Shown here one piece after another: positions 45,858 through 58,700 of a DNA stretch of 64,000 bases. Every line of letters begins with the position of its first letter. The stretch's first letter is position 1. Made by a program: the position numbers and the translations under genes. The stretch lies in contig CM119266.1 in the NCBI GenBank assembly GCA_051294375.1, forward strand, positions 5,842,092-5,906,091. Direction: 5' to 3'. A model generated the notes under the pieces. The model was not told the origin of the DNA, did no database searches, and saw only the letters and a program-made list of their open reading frames with translations. Source of the stretch: Paraspadella gotoi. Taxonomy: Eukaryota; Chaetognatha.

Positions 45858-46012
45858 TCTTAGTCAACAGACCGCTCACCACCAGATTCCCAGTCAACAG
45901 ACCGCTCACCACCAGATTCCCAGTCAACAGACCGCTCACCACCAGATTCCCAGTCAACAGACCGCTCACCACCAGATTCCCAGTCAACAGACCGCTCACC
46001 ACCAGATTCCAA
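45858..46012. repeat. 30-base minisatellite, five units
   Basis: Five head-to-tail units (GATTCCCAGTCAACAGACCG then CTCACCACCA), four of them identical. The inverted copies of this region have one unit only (near 46860-46900 and 56365-56405). Confidence 0.93.
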
Positions 46013-46268
46013 CCCGTAAATATTCCGTCGCCCAAAAAGTCTTCCCCTTGGGGCAGACCCCAGAAAAAGAAAAAATTATAAAAAATAATTATTATTAACT
46101 AAATAGTATCTTTTTAATTCATTTTATTTTTTATTTATTAAAGAAATTTTATGACGTAAAAACAACCATTTGTTATTCAGATGGATATTTTTTTGCTTTG
46201 TTTCTTGAGCAAACCTTTTTTAGCTCGTATTAAAAATAAAATATAATTATTTATAAATGAAAATTTTT

Positions 46269-49200
46269 ATCGATTCATCGGGAGAGGACGTCTGACGGGA
46301 GAGAATCTGCAGAGCGCGACAGAGGAGGAACGGAGATAGTGGAAGCCAGGTGCGGTGAAGGGGGCGGGGGGGGGGGTAGGCAAGGGGGGTAAGGGGGAGG
46401 GGGAGTTAAGGGGAGGGTTAGGGGACTGATCGGGGGAGTAAGAAAGATGGGGGGTTGGAGGTATACCGTCGATTTAAAAAGGACTCCCCTTGGGAATTCA
46501 CAGAAAGGGTGATCCTAACAATAAAAAAGTTGAGGATTTTGTTTTAGGGAAAGTTTGTTTAACTTACAATAGGATCGCAAACAAAAATTTTTTTTTCATT
46601 TATAAATAATTTATTTTTTATTTAATTTTTAAATACGAGTTAAAAAAAGGTTTGCTCAAGAAACAAAGAAAAAAAAAATATCCATCTGAATACAAATGGT
46701 TGTTTTTATGTTCATAAAGTTTCTTAATAAATTAAAAGAGTTAAATAAACTTAAAAGATTAACTATTAGTTTAAGTAATAATTATTTTTTGTAATTTTTT
46801 TTTTTCTGGGGTCTGCCCCAAGGGGAACCTTTTTGGGCGGACGGAATATGTTACGGGTTGGAATTGGTGGTGTGCGGTTCTGTTGACGTGGGAACCTGAA
46901 CCAACATTCCCAGATGGGTTGGACCTGCGCGATTAAAAATGAGCGGTACAGATCGACTGGGGGGTTTGCAAGGAGGCAAGATAAAATGACATCTGCAATT
47001 TGGATTGGAAAGTTGGAAAAGTTTATCGTCGAGGTTTTTTTTTTGTTTTTTTTTGGAAATGATTTAATTAATAATTAAATAATTAACTAATTATAATTAA
47101 TAATTAATATTAATAATTAATAATTAATAATTAATAATTAATTATTAATAATTAATAATTAATTAATTAAATGGATTTTAATTAATTAAATGGCATTTAA
47201 TTAATTAATAATTAATATATTAATTAATTAAATTAAAGGCCTGAAAAAAACTCAGCGGAGACACTTTGAATGCTTGATGGAGAGAGAGAGAGATGAGGAC
47301 AGAGAGAGAGAGAGAGAGAGAGAGAGATGAAATGGAGTGGATTTACTCAATGAGCCAAGGGGTCCACAACTGGAAACCTGGGCAAGCGCCCGATACAAAG
47401 CAAAATGACGCAATAGACCGAGAAACGTGGTGATCACGACGCCATCGGTTGACTGTGAGTGAAAGGTGAAACGAACTCACGTGAAAGAATTCTCGTCAGT
47501 GCTCCTCGTACTCGGGGGGTTCATCCTCGTGTCGCCAGCAAGTGAATTTGCAAGTCGAGTGAACAAATCTCACCTCCACTCGTTGAGTTAAGAAGAAGGA
47601 GTTATTTACTGTACTCCTTTTCTTTCTTTTCTTCCTTTTTTTTCTTTTCTTTCTTTTTCTTTCTTTCTCTTTCTTTTATTTCTTTTCCTTTCTTTTCCTT
47701 TCTTTTTCTTTCTTTTCTTTCTTCTTATTTCTTTTTCTTTTCTTTTTCCTTTCTTCTTAATTTTTTTCTTTCTTTTTCTTTCTTTTTTCTATCTTTTTCT
47801 TTTTTTCTTTCTTTGTTCATTCTTTTTCATTCTTTTTTCTTTTTTTTCTTTCTCTTTCTTTTTTTTTTCTGTCTTTTCATTCTTTTTTTTTTCTTCTTTT
47901 TTCATTTCTTTTTTTTTTCTTTTTACTTTCTTTTTCTTTCTTCTTATTTCTTTCTATTCTTTTTCTTTGTTTTTTCAGATAATTCGTTTTTTTTTGTTCG
48001 CTGGATGCTGACCGTGTTATTTTTTTTAAACTTTCTGGTTTCGTTCTATATTGTTTCTTTCTGTGTGCTCTCTTTCTTTCTTCTTTCGTTCTTTCTCCTC
48101 TTCTTTTCTTCTTTTTTTTCTTTCTTTCTTTCTTATCTTTCTTTCTTTTCTTTTTTAACTTTTTTTTCTTTCCCAGTTTTTCACTTTTTTTTTTCTGATT
48201 CCCTTTTCTCTTTATCTAAAACCTTTCCACCTTTTTCTCCCTTCTTCATTCTTTTTCTTTTTTTTCTCCCTCCTCTTGTCCCCTACCCATTCCTTTCTAC
48301 TCCATGCAGTGATGCTCAAAGTTGGCAATTCTAATGTTCAGACTGCTGAATCTCCGCTTTTCTCCTTTTTTGGTTCCAAAGTTTACAACTTTGAGTTCGA
48401 TTTTTTTTTTTGGTGAGAAGAAAGAAGGCCTCATTTCTGAGAAAATGATCGCCACCTGTTTTTTCTTTGAAGTGTAATGAGAATTATGAAGACAAATTAC
48501 AAATGTTAACAAATGCAGATTATAAGAACAATTTGATTATTGAGCACTAGGAAAGTAGAAAACACGAGTTACGAATGGACAAAGCAAGAAAAAAAATTGT
48601 CAAATACAAACTATTTTACATGTTAAATACAAAACAGCTGTTAAGTAGTAACAGAACGTCATACAAAAACTTTAGAAAACAAAACAGCAATATATTTTAA
48701 CTTGGCAACTGTCAGTTCAACAACAACTTCTTAGTTCAACCCAACGGACCCACGACGGGTTGTGGTTGTAAAAGCTCCAGCCTCTTGAAGAGCATTCCAC
48801 TTCCGGACGAAACGGTAGCGCCGCGACGCCTGCCGGAGTCTTCGCAGGGTCGTGCAGCGCGCGCGGCAGAGGTTGCAGACGCCCGACCGAAACTGAGTTT
48901 CATGTTGAGGAGCCCGTGCGTGCCGGCGCCATGATGGATGTTTGGGGCGTACTCGGCCGTCGTTGCGGTGCAAAACGGAGATAGGTGCCGGAGCCAGGCC
49001 CTGTTAAAAGGAGAACGGAAGTCAAAATTTATGAAATAGTTAGTTAATTTATTTTTAATATACCCAGATGTTCAACCTGTGGAAGCCCACGGAGCTATCA
49101 ATGTTAAACTTTTATGACTTAAAATAGAGATGAACTCCATCCATCTCATTTGCATATTGTCGTTTTGGTTTTGAATTCAACATTTCATCGTATCAAGTTG

Positions 49201-52200
49201 TAAATTATCATTAGAAAAACAATAGATAGTATAGTAATCTATAGTATAATATAGCCCCTCATAGTCATCCTATGCACACTTCAAGCTCCCCTAGAATCAA
49301 CTCACCTTCGGCGAGAAAATTCGAGGCCAAGACTGTAAGAATTTGGGCGGCCGCCAGTGGGCGTGCTGTCGCTCATGACGATCGGCACCCGCGTCATCGA
49401 ATTCAGAGTTCGCCAAACTTTTCCGTGACGTAATCACGACAATCCGAATTCTCCATCGCCAGGTAGAATTTGTAAGGCGCCAGGCATTCTTTTCTTTGCC
49501 TGATAATAGAGTGAGAAGGGTACATGAGGGTGTTGGTCGTGGGAAGGAAGAAGAGTAACTATAATGTTTTCCGATTGGTCTGAAAAAAGTTGAAATCTGA
49601 TTTGGCCAGAAATTCGGTAAAATCGGAAACAATTAAAATCATTTCTCTTTTACAATTTTTACTATGTTTCATTTTTGTTCTATTGGTTTTTAGGGGATAT
49701 TGTACTTTTTACGTTTATATACTTATTATTTAATTTTATTTACATTAAATTCCCGTAACTACTTCTATTTACTTTATTTTCTTAAAACGAAATATTTTTT
49801 TTCAAAATCAATCGCTATGCCACATCCTCTCACCTTTCTCACACTTCAACCTCCCACACTTTCCCAAACACATCGACTTCACGAATATTTAGACAAAACT
49901 TTGACGAAATCTTCCTCCCGTTGATCGTGGGACAGTGAGAAGCATCCACGCCACGACGCGAGTCTTGATGTGGGCTGGCCTGATCACGCCCACCTCGCCG
50001 GGCGTTTCTCGACGATACGTCATTCCCACTGGGAGAAGACGTGGATTGGTCCTGTAGGACATTGTCCAATGTAGACGCGATCGGCGTGCGACCGGATTGT
50101 TGAGGAAATGTAAGGGGCCCCCAATCTGCGATGATCCATTTTTGTGAGGGAGACGAGATGGCGGCATCGGTTGGATGTGAGGACTGGTGGTTGGTAAGGT
50201 TTCTGTAGAGACGGGGGCATGGGGTGTCTGACAAATAGGAAAAATAATAAATACATCAATAATGTATAAAAATTTGATTTACAAAATGATAAATTGATGA
50301 GTATGAATAACACTTGATTTGAAAACAAAACTAGATAAAGAAAAAATAAGCTCAATTAATTTTTAATTGAAATGGAGAAAACATAAATGGAAAAGTCACA
50401 AAAAAAAAATGTTTTTAAAGAGTTGTTTAATTAAAATTTAATATTTAAAAAAAAAAACTAACTAACTGAAATAACAAAGAAACCAAAAGGTATCAAACAA
50501 TACCAATATACAATATAATATACATTATACAATAACAAAATAAAAAAACTCACGCGTTGTGAAAGACGTGAGCCGCATCCAGGTCCGAGGGGCGCCGCAG
50601 AGTCTCTTATCGTTGGTGAGCGTGCATCTGTTCTCTCTGCACCTGGCGTTGTGAGAGGTGGGCGCCCTCGCCGATGCCGAACGATGTGAAGGTTCGGCGC
50701 CAGTAGGGCGTCCAAAAACGAGAACGACCTTCAGTGGCGCCGTTTCATTGACTCGACGACGAGGGCAGAAAAGTCTGATTCGCGCGCCAAAAAAAGAGCG
50801 CGGCATTTGACCGGCGCGCCCTTTCCTCTTCTTCCTTCTTCCTCGGAGGTCGGATTTCGGTTCTTGGAGGCGGCGGGCCTTTTCCTTTTTCTTTGATCTT
50901 TCATTATTCCTTTTTCTTTGAGGTTTCCTTTTTTATCTTATCATCTTCCTTTTTCTTTTTATCTACTTTTTCTTTGATTTATTCGTTTCTTTTCTCTATA
51001 TTTTTGATTTTTTCTATTTCCTTTATCTCATTCCTTTTGCTTTTCCTTGTCCTTTTCCTTCCTAATTTCCTTTTCCATTTTTCTTTTCGTTTTCCTTCCT
51101 TAATTTCTGTAATATTTTTCTGACATTTTCCTTTTTAATTTCTTTTCTATTTTTTCCTTTTCGTTTTCTTTCCTAATTTCCCATACCCTATATGATATTC
51201 CCTTATCATTTTCCTCATATTTTTAACATCCTCTTTTGTCCCTCCCTCAAATTCTATTCTACCTTCCCCCCTTTCCTCCTTTACAGCCATCACTTTCTTT
51301 TCCTTTTTTCCTTTTCCCATTTTTGTTACTTTTTTGAAAAACTTTTCATCGTTTCGTTGGATTTTTATTCGACGCGGGATCCCTTAAGTTTTCCGTCCTT
51401 ATTTTTGGTCGTGTTCTTTTGTTTTTTGTTCGTTTTGTTCGTTTGTTTTAAGATTTTCTCTAGTTTTAAAAACCTGACGCGGTTTTTCAGTTTTTACCAA
51501 TATTTGATTTCCCGATTTATTAGTCTGTATTCAATTTTGAAAATCTAGACGCTGATGTTGAATATTCAGTTTTAGTTTTATGTTTCGTATATTGTGCATA
51601 TTTTTATTAATATTAGCAGAATTTTTTTTCAGTTTTCAACAACTTTTGGGATTTTTTATGTTCATTTAAAATTTGGAGAATTACTGTTTAACTAACTTAT
51701 TACGAGAAGATCTTCGGCTGTGAATGATTTGATTCTTTTACGATTTTCTTTGCTTGATTTGATTTTGATTGACCTTATGATGGTTTTCTCAAAGTAGGTG
51801 TTTTGATTTACTCTCCTCGTAAGTGAGGTTTGTCTCACTAGATTCGGAGATTTAAGTACACGAATTAAAAATTTGCCACCGGTTAGCTCGCTCCTTTATC
51901 CAATTTGATTGTCTCATTGGATTGTTTCGAAGGTTCGAGCTTCAGAATTGTTTTGGCTCCATTGGGATTTTGAAATTGGTTCACTCACTCCCATTTGAGA
52001 TGTTTTGATAGTCTCATCAGATTGCAACGGTTGGGACGGAGATGAATCTTTAGATTTGATTACCTCTAATTGATTTGCAATACTTGGAGCGAACTCGTCT
52101 TTCATATTTGATTGGTTCATTTGATCAGTCCAGTTTCCCTCCCTCCATCTTCAGATGACTCTCTCGATCTCATTCGCGTCAAAGTTTGAGAAATTCCATC

Positions 52201-54140
52201 TCCAGATTTTTCTTTCGCATTTTCCGATTTGCGATCTTCGATATTTGAGTTCGTCGTTGACGTCCGAATGATTTTTCGAGGATTGTGAAGGGCGATTTGG
52301 GCGGCGGGCGGCCGCCACTCGCACCTCCGATTCTGATTCGCGAAGTTTGATCTCTATGCTGGTGTTTGGAAAGGATTCAGAACCAAGAGTCCGGCGATGA
52401 TGACTCATAGCCTAAGAATTTGAGTTTTATAAAAAAATGATGACGGCGACACGAAGGTAAATTTTAAACCTTTAAATTAATGTTTTAATAAAATTTTTAG
52501 AGATAAACGAAAAAATTCGTGTGGAATAGCAATTTTATTCTTTGCTATTCCAACGAATTTTTCGTTTCATCTCTAACTATTTTAAATACAAAAAGAAAGT
52601 CAAAATACAATTAAAATTTTAAAAAATTAATGAACAAACACATGAAAGTCTTTTCGTGTTAGCATGTAAAAAAACTTGAAATACTTTTTTAAAAAAAATA
52701 AATAATTGCAAAAAAAGAACTGAGACTATGTACAGATAAAGATAGATACTAAAAATACATCGAAAAAAAGTCAAATTAACTAATTAATTGTAGTTACATA
52801 ATCAAAATAAGAGCATTTTTCTTTCCTTTATTTTTGCTGCAGCTGAATCATGGGTCCTAACTATTTCCCATCTCCGACGATCAACACGAAACTTTTCCAA
52901 AACTGTTTTTTTTTCTTTTTTCAAAACTGGAAAAACTGGTTTTGCTTAAGTCGATGGTCCGCTGAAAATCAATTAGACTGAAAAGAAATAAGAAGTCAGT
53001 TTGGAATAAAAGAGCAACAAAGTGAGATTAAAGGGGCGGGTTGTCTGGCTGGGCTGTCTCAATAATAACCTGCATAGGCCGTGAGAGTGGCATTTAGACT
53101 ATAACCATTAACCCATAGTGGAGACAAATAATGAAAGCAAACGTTTTAGAGGAGACAAGAATATACAAAATAATAAAAAAAGACCTATTTTTAAAGAAAA
53201 ATTTTCAAAAATACGTGGAAATTTAAAAAAACGAACTAGAGCCTTCGACTAGTCCTCTCTGTCAACAAAAAATTTTTACAGTATGATGTTAAAACAAAAC
53301 AGGATTTTCCTCCTTCGTTCGAGGCCAAAAAGTTAAAAGCGACAGTGAATATCCAAAAGGAGGAAGTGAAAGGAAAGAAAATTAAGAGAAAGGAGAAAGA
53401 AAAAAGGTTGGAAATAGCGCAACCTGGGTAGGGGAAGCAAAGAGTGAGAGGAGAGACAAAATTCAACAAAGAAAGAGAAGAGAAAGAAAAGAAGGGTGAA
53501 AGGCCAAATGTGATGGAAGAAAAGTGAAAGCGAGAGAAAATTAAAAAAGAAGAGGAGAAGAAAAGAATTCGGTGAAATGGACTACCAAATGGAGGAAAAG
53601 AAAAGGAAAAACGCAGTGATAAAGAGTGAAGAGTAAAAAGAAAAGGAGAGGTAAAAGACAAAGAGAAATCAGTGAAGGAAGAAATGATTCTGAGAGGTTA
53701 AGATAAGGAAAGGGAATAGAAAGAAAAAAATAAAATTGCCAAATAAAAATTGAAAGTAATAACAGAGAAGATAAAAGTGGAGGAACGCAAAAATGAAGAG
53801 AGCGAGGAGAGGAAGAGAGAGAGAGAGACGAGACGACGGTATGTAATGAGAGAAAGACTCAGAGATGAGATAGAGAGCAAGAGCAGGGCAAAGTGGATTA
53901 ACAAGCAGAGGAAAAGTGAAGAGTCGCCTAAAGGGAGTCAATCGGACAACGGGATAAATCCGTTCTATAAGGTCAAAACAGGACCGTAAGAAGAGAAGGA
54001 GAGGAGAGAGGTAGAAGAAGAGTGACCGAGAGAGAAGAGGAGAGAATCCGAGAGAGAGAGGCGCGAGAGTCGTGCTGAGGAGAGAGCGAGAAGAGAGAGA
54101 GCAAAAAAGAAACATNNNNNNNNNNNNNNNNNNNNNNNNN
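46269..54140. other. Inverted, indel-ridden copy of 38.64-46.27 kb plus 25-N gap (probable misassembly)
   Basis: From about 46585 to 54115 the sequence is the reverse complement of 38640-46265, but with many single-base insertions and deletions. 46269-46580 is a GC-rich piece not present in the + arm (GGGGG runs). The block ends in exactly 25 N at 54116-54140. The same block recurs at 55774-63645. Confidence 0.9.
48734..52851 (-). pseudogene. Inverted copy 1 of the fucosyltransferase gene, frame broken many times
   Basis: All five exons of the intact gene at 39803-43895 are present in order on the - strand: initiator near 52851, stem and catalytic start about 52400-50555, then exon 3 about 50215-49840, exon 4 about 49500-49303, exon 5 about 48990-48734. 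Single-base losses and gains shift the frame repeatedly even in conserved catalytic motifs; for example the region of KWIIADW remains readable only over short pieces. Losses sit mostly in homopolymers. The pattern is that of unpolished single-read sequence rather than slow pseudogene decay, because intron, repeat and exon regions are affected alike. Alternatively a true degenerate inverted duplicate. Not a functional gene as written. Confidence 0.85.
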
Positions 54141-54484
54141 CTAGATTTATCTCCGGATGTAATCGATCTCGCTTTATCTTCGCTCGAAGCCCCGGATGTA
54201 ATTCGACGCGACAGAGAGTGTCCGCTGCGTCGCCGAGTCTCTCCAGCGTCGTCGTCGGCGGCGGCTGCAGCTGCGGCGGCGGCGGCGGCGCAGGGAAACG
54301 TCCCCGACGCCCGAAGGAAGTTGTCCTTGATCACGTCGACCCAGAAAGGGTTCGTCGTCAGCGTCAGTTGCGGCGGAGGATGTTGCTGCAGCGTTAGTTG
54401 CTGCGACGGCGCGACGAGGAGCGGAGGCCGCGTCCGCACGTCAGACGTGGACGCGCTGCGGCAGGGATGTCCTTGCAGAACCAT
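54141..54484 (-). CDS. First coding exon of an unrecognised - strand gene (partial)
   Basis: The start is at 54484 in AAAATGG context, just downstream of a GAGA-rich 5' region. The frame reads MVLQGHPCRSASTSDVRTRP, then a Gln/Pro stretch, NPFWVDVIKDNFLRASGTFP, an Ala run from GCC/GCG codons, and a Ser/Arg/Asp tail to the contig edge at the 25-N gap. The other arm of the local palindrome (55405-55773) continues the frame with RSIHRERTSDGRESAERDR to a possible donor at GCCAG/GTGCGG. I recognise no domain. The + strand is also open through part of it, so reality is moderately likely, identity unknown. Confidence 0.42.
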
Positions 54485-54680
54485 TTTGTCTCTTTCTCTG
54501 TGTCACTCTCTCTTTTTATCTCTCTGTCAATCTCTCTTTCTATCTCTCTGTCACTCTCTCTTTCTCTCTCTCACGGGAGGGAGAAGATCGAGTGGAGAAA
54601 AAGTTACTCTGTCTCTCTGACTCTCTCACTCTCTCTCTCTCTCACTCTCTCTATTATCAGTTAATGTACTCTCTCTCTCT
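54485..54680. repeat. (CT)n/(CTGT)n-rich region
   Basis: CTCTCTGTCAATCTCTCTTT-type units; on the - strand this is GAGA-rich DNA immediately upstream of the initiator at 54484. Confidence 0.85.
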
Positions 54681-54719
54681 CCCGCAGCGATTACATTCAC
54701 GTCTATTATTTATCCCTTT

Positions 54720-54850
54720 TTCGGAGTCTTAAATGTAACGGAAGATCCGGGGCTGCGAGAGCGAGAGAGAGAGGGAAAGGACGATAGAGGTAAGTAAAAG
54801 TGGGCGTGGCTCAGGTAAGTTCTCCGAGGCTGAGAGCGAGGTCGGCGCGA
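54720..54850 (+). promoter_or_regulatory. Possible divergent non-coding first exon with two strong donors
   Basis: GATAGAG/GTAAGT near 54791 and GGCTCAG/GTAAGT near 54814 lie 240-330 bases upstream of the - strand initiator, suggesting a + strand 5' UTR exon or a bidirectional promoter. No downstream exon can be followed. Confidence 0.25.
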
Positions 54851-55051
54851 GGTACAATTTTTACAATCTCTTTTTACCTGCACAGGACGGCTGAAGATAA
54901 AATTTTTAAAAAAAAAGGTAAAAATTACGTAAAAAAAAAATTGGATATTAACAGAAAAAAAGCTAAAAAAAAAAAACTTCTTGGACTCGAGAGATTTTGC
55001 CGCGTTTCTCTCCTCCGAAGGTCTCACCCCCCCCTTCTCTCCCCCTCTCCC

Positions 55052-55773
55052 CTCGCGCCGACCTCGCTCTCAGCCTCGGAGAACTTACCTGAGCCACGCC
55101 CACTTTTAGCTTACCTCTATCGTCTTTCCCTCTCGTCTCTCGCTCTCGCCAGCCCCGGATCTTCCGTTACATTTAAAGACTCCGAAAAAGGGATAAATAA
55201 TAGACTGAATGTAACTCGCTGCGGGAGAAGAGAGAGAGCACATTAACTGATAAATAGAGGAGTGAGAGCAGGAGAGAGAGTGAGACGCTCAGAGGAAGAC
55301 CAGTAACACTTTTCTTCCACCTCGATCTTCTTCCTCCCGTGAGAGAGAGAAAGAGAGTGACAGAGAGATAGAAAGAGAGAGTTGACAGAGAGATAGAAAA
55401 GAGAGTGACAGAGAGCAAGAGACAAATGGTTCTGGCAGGACATCCCGCCGGAGCGCGTCCACGTCTGACGTGCGGACGCGGCCTCCGGCTCCTCGTCGCG
55501 CCGTCGCAGCAACTAAGGGCTCAGCAACATCCTCCGCCGCAACTGACGCCTGACGACGAACCCTTTCTGGGTCGACGTGGATCAAGGACAACTTCCTTCG
55601 GGCCGTGGAGGACGTTTCCTGCGCCGCCGCGCCGCCGAGCAGCTGCAGCCGCCGCCGCGGACGACGGCTGGAGAGACTCGGCGACGCAGCGGACACTCTC
55701 TGTCGCGTCGAATTACATCCGGGGCTACGGCGAAGATAAAGGCGAGATCGATTACATCCGGAGATAAATCTAG
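55052..55773 (+). pseudogene. Error-bearing inverted copy of the unrecognised first exon
   Basis: Reads MVLAGHPAGARPRLTCGRG and then drifts between frames where the left arm stays in frame. Most useful because it continues past the point where the left arm meets the gap, linking that exon to the GC-rich piece at 46269-46580. Confidence 0.75.
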
Positions 55774-58700
55774 ATCGATTCATCGGGAGAGGACGTCTGA
55801 CGGGAGAGAATCTGCAGAGCGCGACAGAGGAGGAACGGAGATAGTGGAAGCCAGGTGCGGTGAAGGGGGCGGGGGGGGGGGTAGGCAAGGGGGGTAAGGG
55901 GGAGGGGGAGTTAAGGGGAGGGTTAGGGGACTGATCGGGGGAGTAAGAAAGATGGGGGGTTGGAGGTATACCGTCGATTTAAAAAGGACTCCCCTTGGGA
56001 ATTCACAGAAAGGGTGATCCTAACAATAAAAAAGTTGAGGATTTTGTTTTAGGGAAAGTTTGTTTAACTTACAATAGGATCGCAAACAAAAATTTTTTTT
56101 TCATTTATAAATAATTTATTTTTTATTTAATTTTTAAATACGAGTTAAAAAAAGGTTTGCTCAAGAAACAAAGAAAAAAAAAATATCCATCTGAATACAA
56201 ATGGTTGTTTTTATGTTCATAAAGTTTCTTAATAAATTAAAAGAGTTAAATAAACTTAAAAGATTAACTATTAGTTTAAGTAATAATTATTTTTTGTAAT
56301 TTTTTTTTTTCTGGGGTCTGCCCCAAGGGGAACCTTTTTGGGCGGACGGAATATGTTACGGGTTGGAATTGGTGGTGTGCGGTTCTGTTGACGTGGGAAC
56401 CTGAACCAACATTCCCAGATGGGTTGGACCTGCGCGATTAAAAATGAGCGGTACAGATCGACTGGGGGGTTTGCAAGGAGGCAAGATAAAATGACATCTG
56501 CAATTTGGATTGGAAAGTTGGAAAAGTTTATCGTCGAGGTTTTTTTTTTGTTTTTTTTTGGAAATGATTTAATTAATAATTAAATAATTAACTAATTATA
56601 ATTAATAATTAATATTAATAATTAATAATTAATAATTAATAATTAATTATTAATAATTAATAATTAATTAATTAAATGGATTTTAATTAATTAAATGGCA
56701 TTTAATTAATTAATAATTAATATATTAATTAATTAAATTAAAGGCCTGAAAAAAACTCAGCGGAGACACTTTGAATGCTTGATGGAGAGAGAGAGAGATG
56801 AGGACAGAGAGAGAGAGAGAGAGAGAGAGAGATGAAATGGAGTGGATTTACTCAATGAGCCAAGGGGTCCACAACTGGAAACCTGGGCAAGCGCCCGATA
56901 CAAAGCAAAATGACGCAATAGACCGAGAAACGTGGTGATCACGACGCCATCGGTTGACTGTGAGTGAAAGGTGAAACGAACTCACGTGAAAGAATTCTCG
57001 TCAGTGCTCCTCGTACTCGGGGGGTTCATCCTCGTGTCGCCAGCAAGTGAATTTGCAAGTCGAGTGAACAAATCTCACCTCCACTCGTTGAGTTAAGAAG
57101 AAGGAGTTATTTACTGTACTCCTTTTCTTTCTTTTCTTCCTTTTTTTTCTTTTCTTTCTTTTTCTTTCTTTCTCTTTCTTTTATTTCTTTTCCTTTCTTT
57201 TCCTTTCTTTTTCTTTCTTTTCTTTCTTCTTATTTCTTTTTCTTTTCTTTTTCCTTTCTTCTTAATTTTTTTCTTTCTTTTTCTTTCTTTTTTCTATCTT
57301 TTTCTTTTTTTCTTTCTTTGTTCATTCTTTTTCATTCTTTTTTCTTTTTTTTCTTTCTCTTTCTTTTTTTTTTCTGTCTTTTCATTCTTTTTTTTTTCTT
57401 CTTTTTTCATTTCTTTTTTTTTTCTTTTTACTTTCTTTTTCTTTCTTCTTATTTCTTTCTATTCTTTTTCTTTGTTTTTTCAGATAATTCGTTTTTTTTT
57501 GTTCGCTGGATGCTGACCGTGTTATTTTTTTTAAACTTTCTGGTTTCGTTCTATATTGTTTCTTTCTGTGTGCTCTCTTTCTTTCTTCTTTCGTTCTTTC
57601 TCCTCTTCTTTTCTTCTTTTTTTTCTTTCTTTCTTTCTTATCTTTCTTTCTTTTCTTTTTTAACTTTTTTTTCTTTCCCAGTTTTTCACTTTTTTTTTTC
57701 TGATTCCCTTTTCTCTTTATCTAAAACCTTTCCACCTTTTTCTCCCTTCTTCATTCTTTTTCTTTTTTTTCTCCCTCCTCTTGTCCCCTACCCATTCCTT
57801 TCTACTCCATGCAGTGATGCTCAAAGTTGGCAATTCTAATGTTCAGACTGCTGAATCTCCGCTTTTCTCCTTTTTTGGTTCCAAAGTTTACAACTTTGAG
57901 TTCGATTTTTTTTTTTGGTGAGAAGAAAGAAGGCCTCATTTCTGAGAAAATGATCGCCACCTGTTTTTTCTTTGAAGTGTAATGAGAATTATGAAGACAA
58001 ATTACAAATGTTAACAAATGCAGATTATAAGAACAATTTGATTATTGAGCACTAGGAAAGTAGAAAACACGAGTTACGAATGGACAAAGCAAGAAAAAAA
58101 ATTGTCAAATACAAACTATTTTACATGTTAAATACAAAACAGCTGTTAAGTAGTAACAGAACGTCATACAAAAACTTTAGAAAACAAAACAGCAATATAT
58201 TTTAACTTGGCAACTGTCAGTTCAACAACAACTTCTTAGTTCAACCCAACGGACCCACGACGGGTTGTGGTTGTAAAAGCTCCAGCCTCTTGAAGAGCAT
58301 TCCACTTCCGGACGAAACGGTAGCGCCGCGACGCCTGCCGGAGTCTTCGCAGGGTCGTGCAGCGCGCGCGGCAGAGGTTGCAGACGCCCGACCGAAACTG
58401 AGTTTCATGTTGAGGAGCCCGTGCGTGCCGGCGCCATGATGGATGTTTGGGGCGTACTCGGCCGTCGTTGCGGTGCAAAACGGAGATAGGTGCCGGAGCC
58501 AGGCCCTGTTAAAAGGAGAACGGAAGTCAAAATTTATGAAATAGTTAGTTAATTTATTTTTAATATACCCAGATGTTCAACCTGTGGAAGCCCACGGAGC
58601 TATCAATGTTAAACTTTTATGACTTAAAATAGAGATGAACTCCATCCATCTCATTTGCATATTGTCGTTTTGGTTTTGAATTCAACATTTCATCGTATCA

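Larger units (their letters stand above)
43896..46268. other. 3' flank of fucosyltransferase: purine tract, AT repeat, minisatellite
   Basis: 44320-45215 is mainly an AAAGA purine tract. 45227-45435 is ordinary sequence with an open + frame (VTDGVVSHHVSRLLRHF to VTPWLIE) after TTCACTCACAG, a possible but unsupported terminal exon. Then (CT)n, an AATTAATT block at 45548-45685 and the 30-base minisatellite. Confidence 0.5.
54141..55773. repeat. Second palindrome: arms of about 720 bases, loop about 200
   Basis: 54141-54850 and 55052-55773 are inverted copies: GGTAAGTTCTCCGAGGCTGA near 54813 pairs with TCAGCCTCGGAGAACTTACC near 55072. The right arm carries many indels and runs on without a break into the repeated block at 55774. 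Confidence 0.9.

Noticed and set aside
45858-46012. 30-base repeats resembling a CRISPR array
   Set aside because: The units are directly head to tail with no spacers, in an animal genome; this is a minisatellite.
54141-54484. + strand reading of the same segment (Ala/Cys-rich)
   Set aside because: It has no start at a sensible place and runs into (CT)n; the - strand reading has a good start context and the more protein-like composition.
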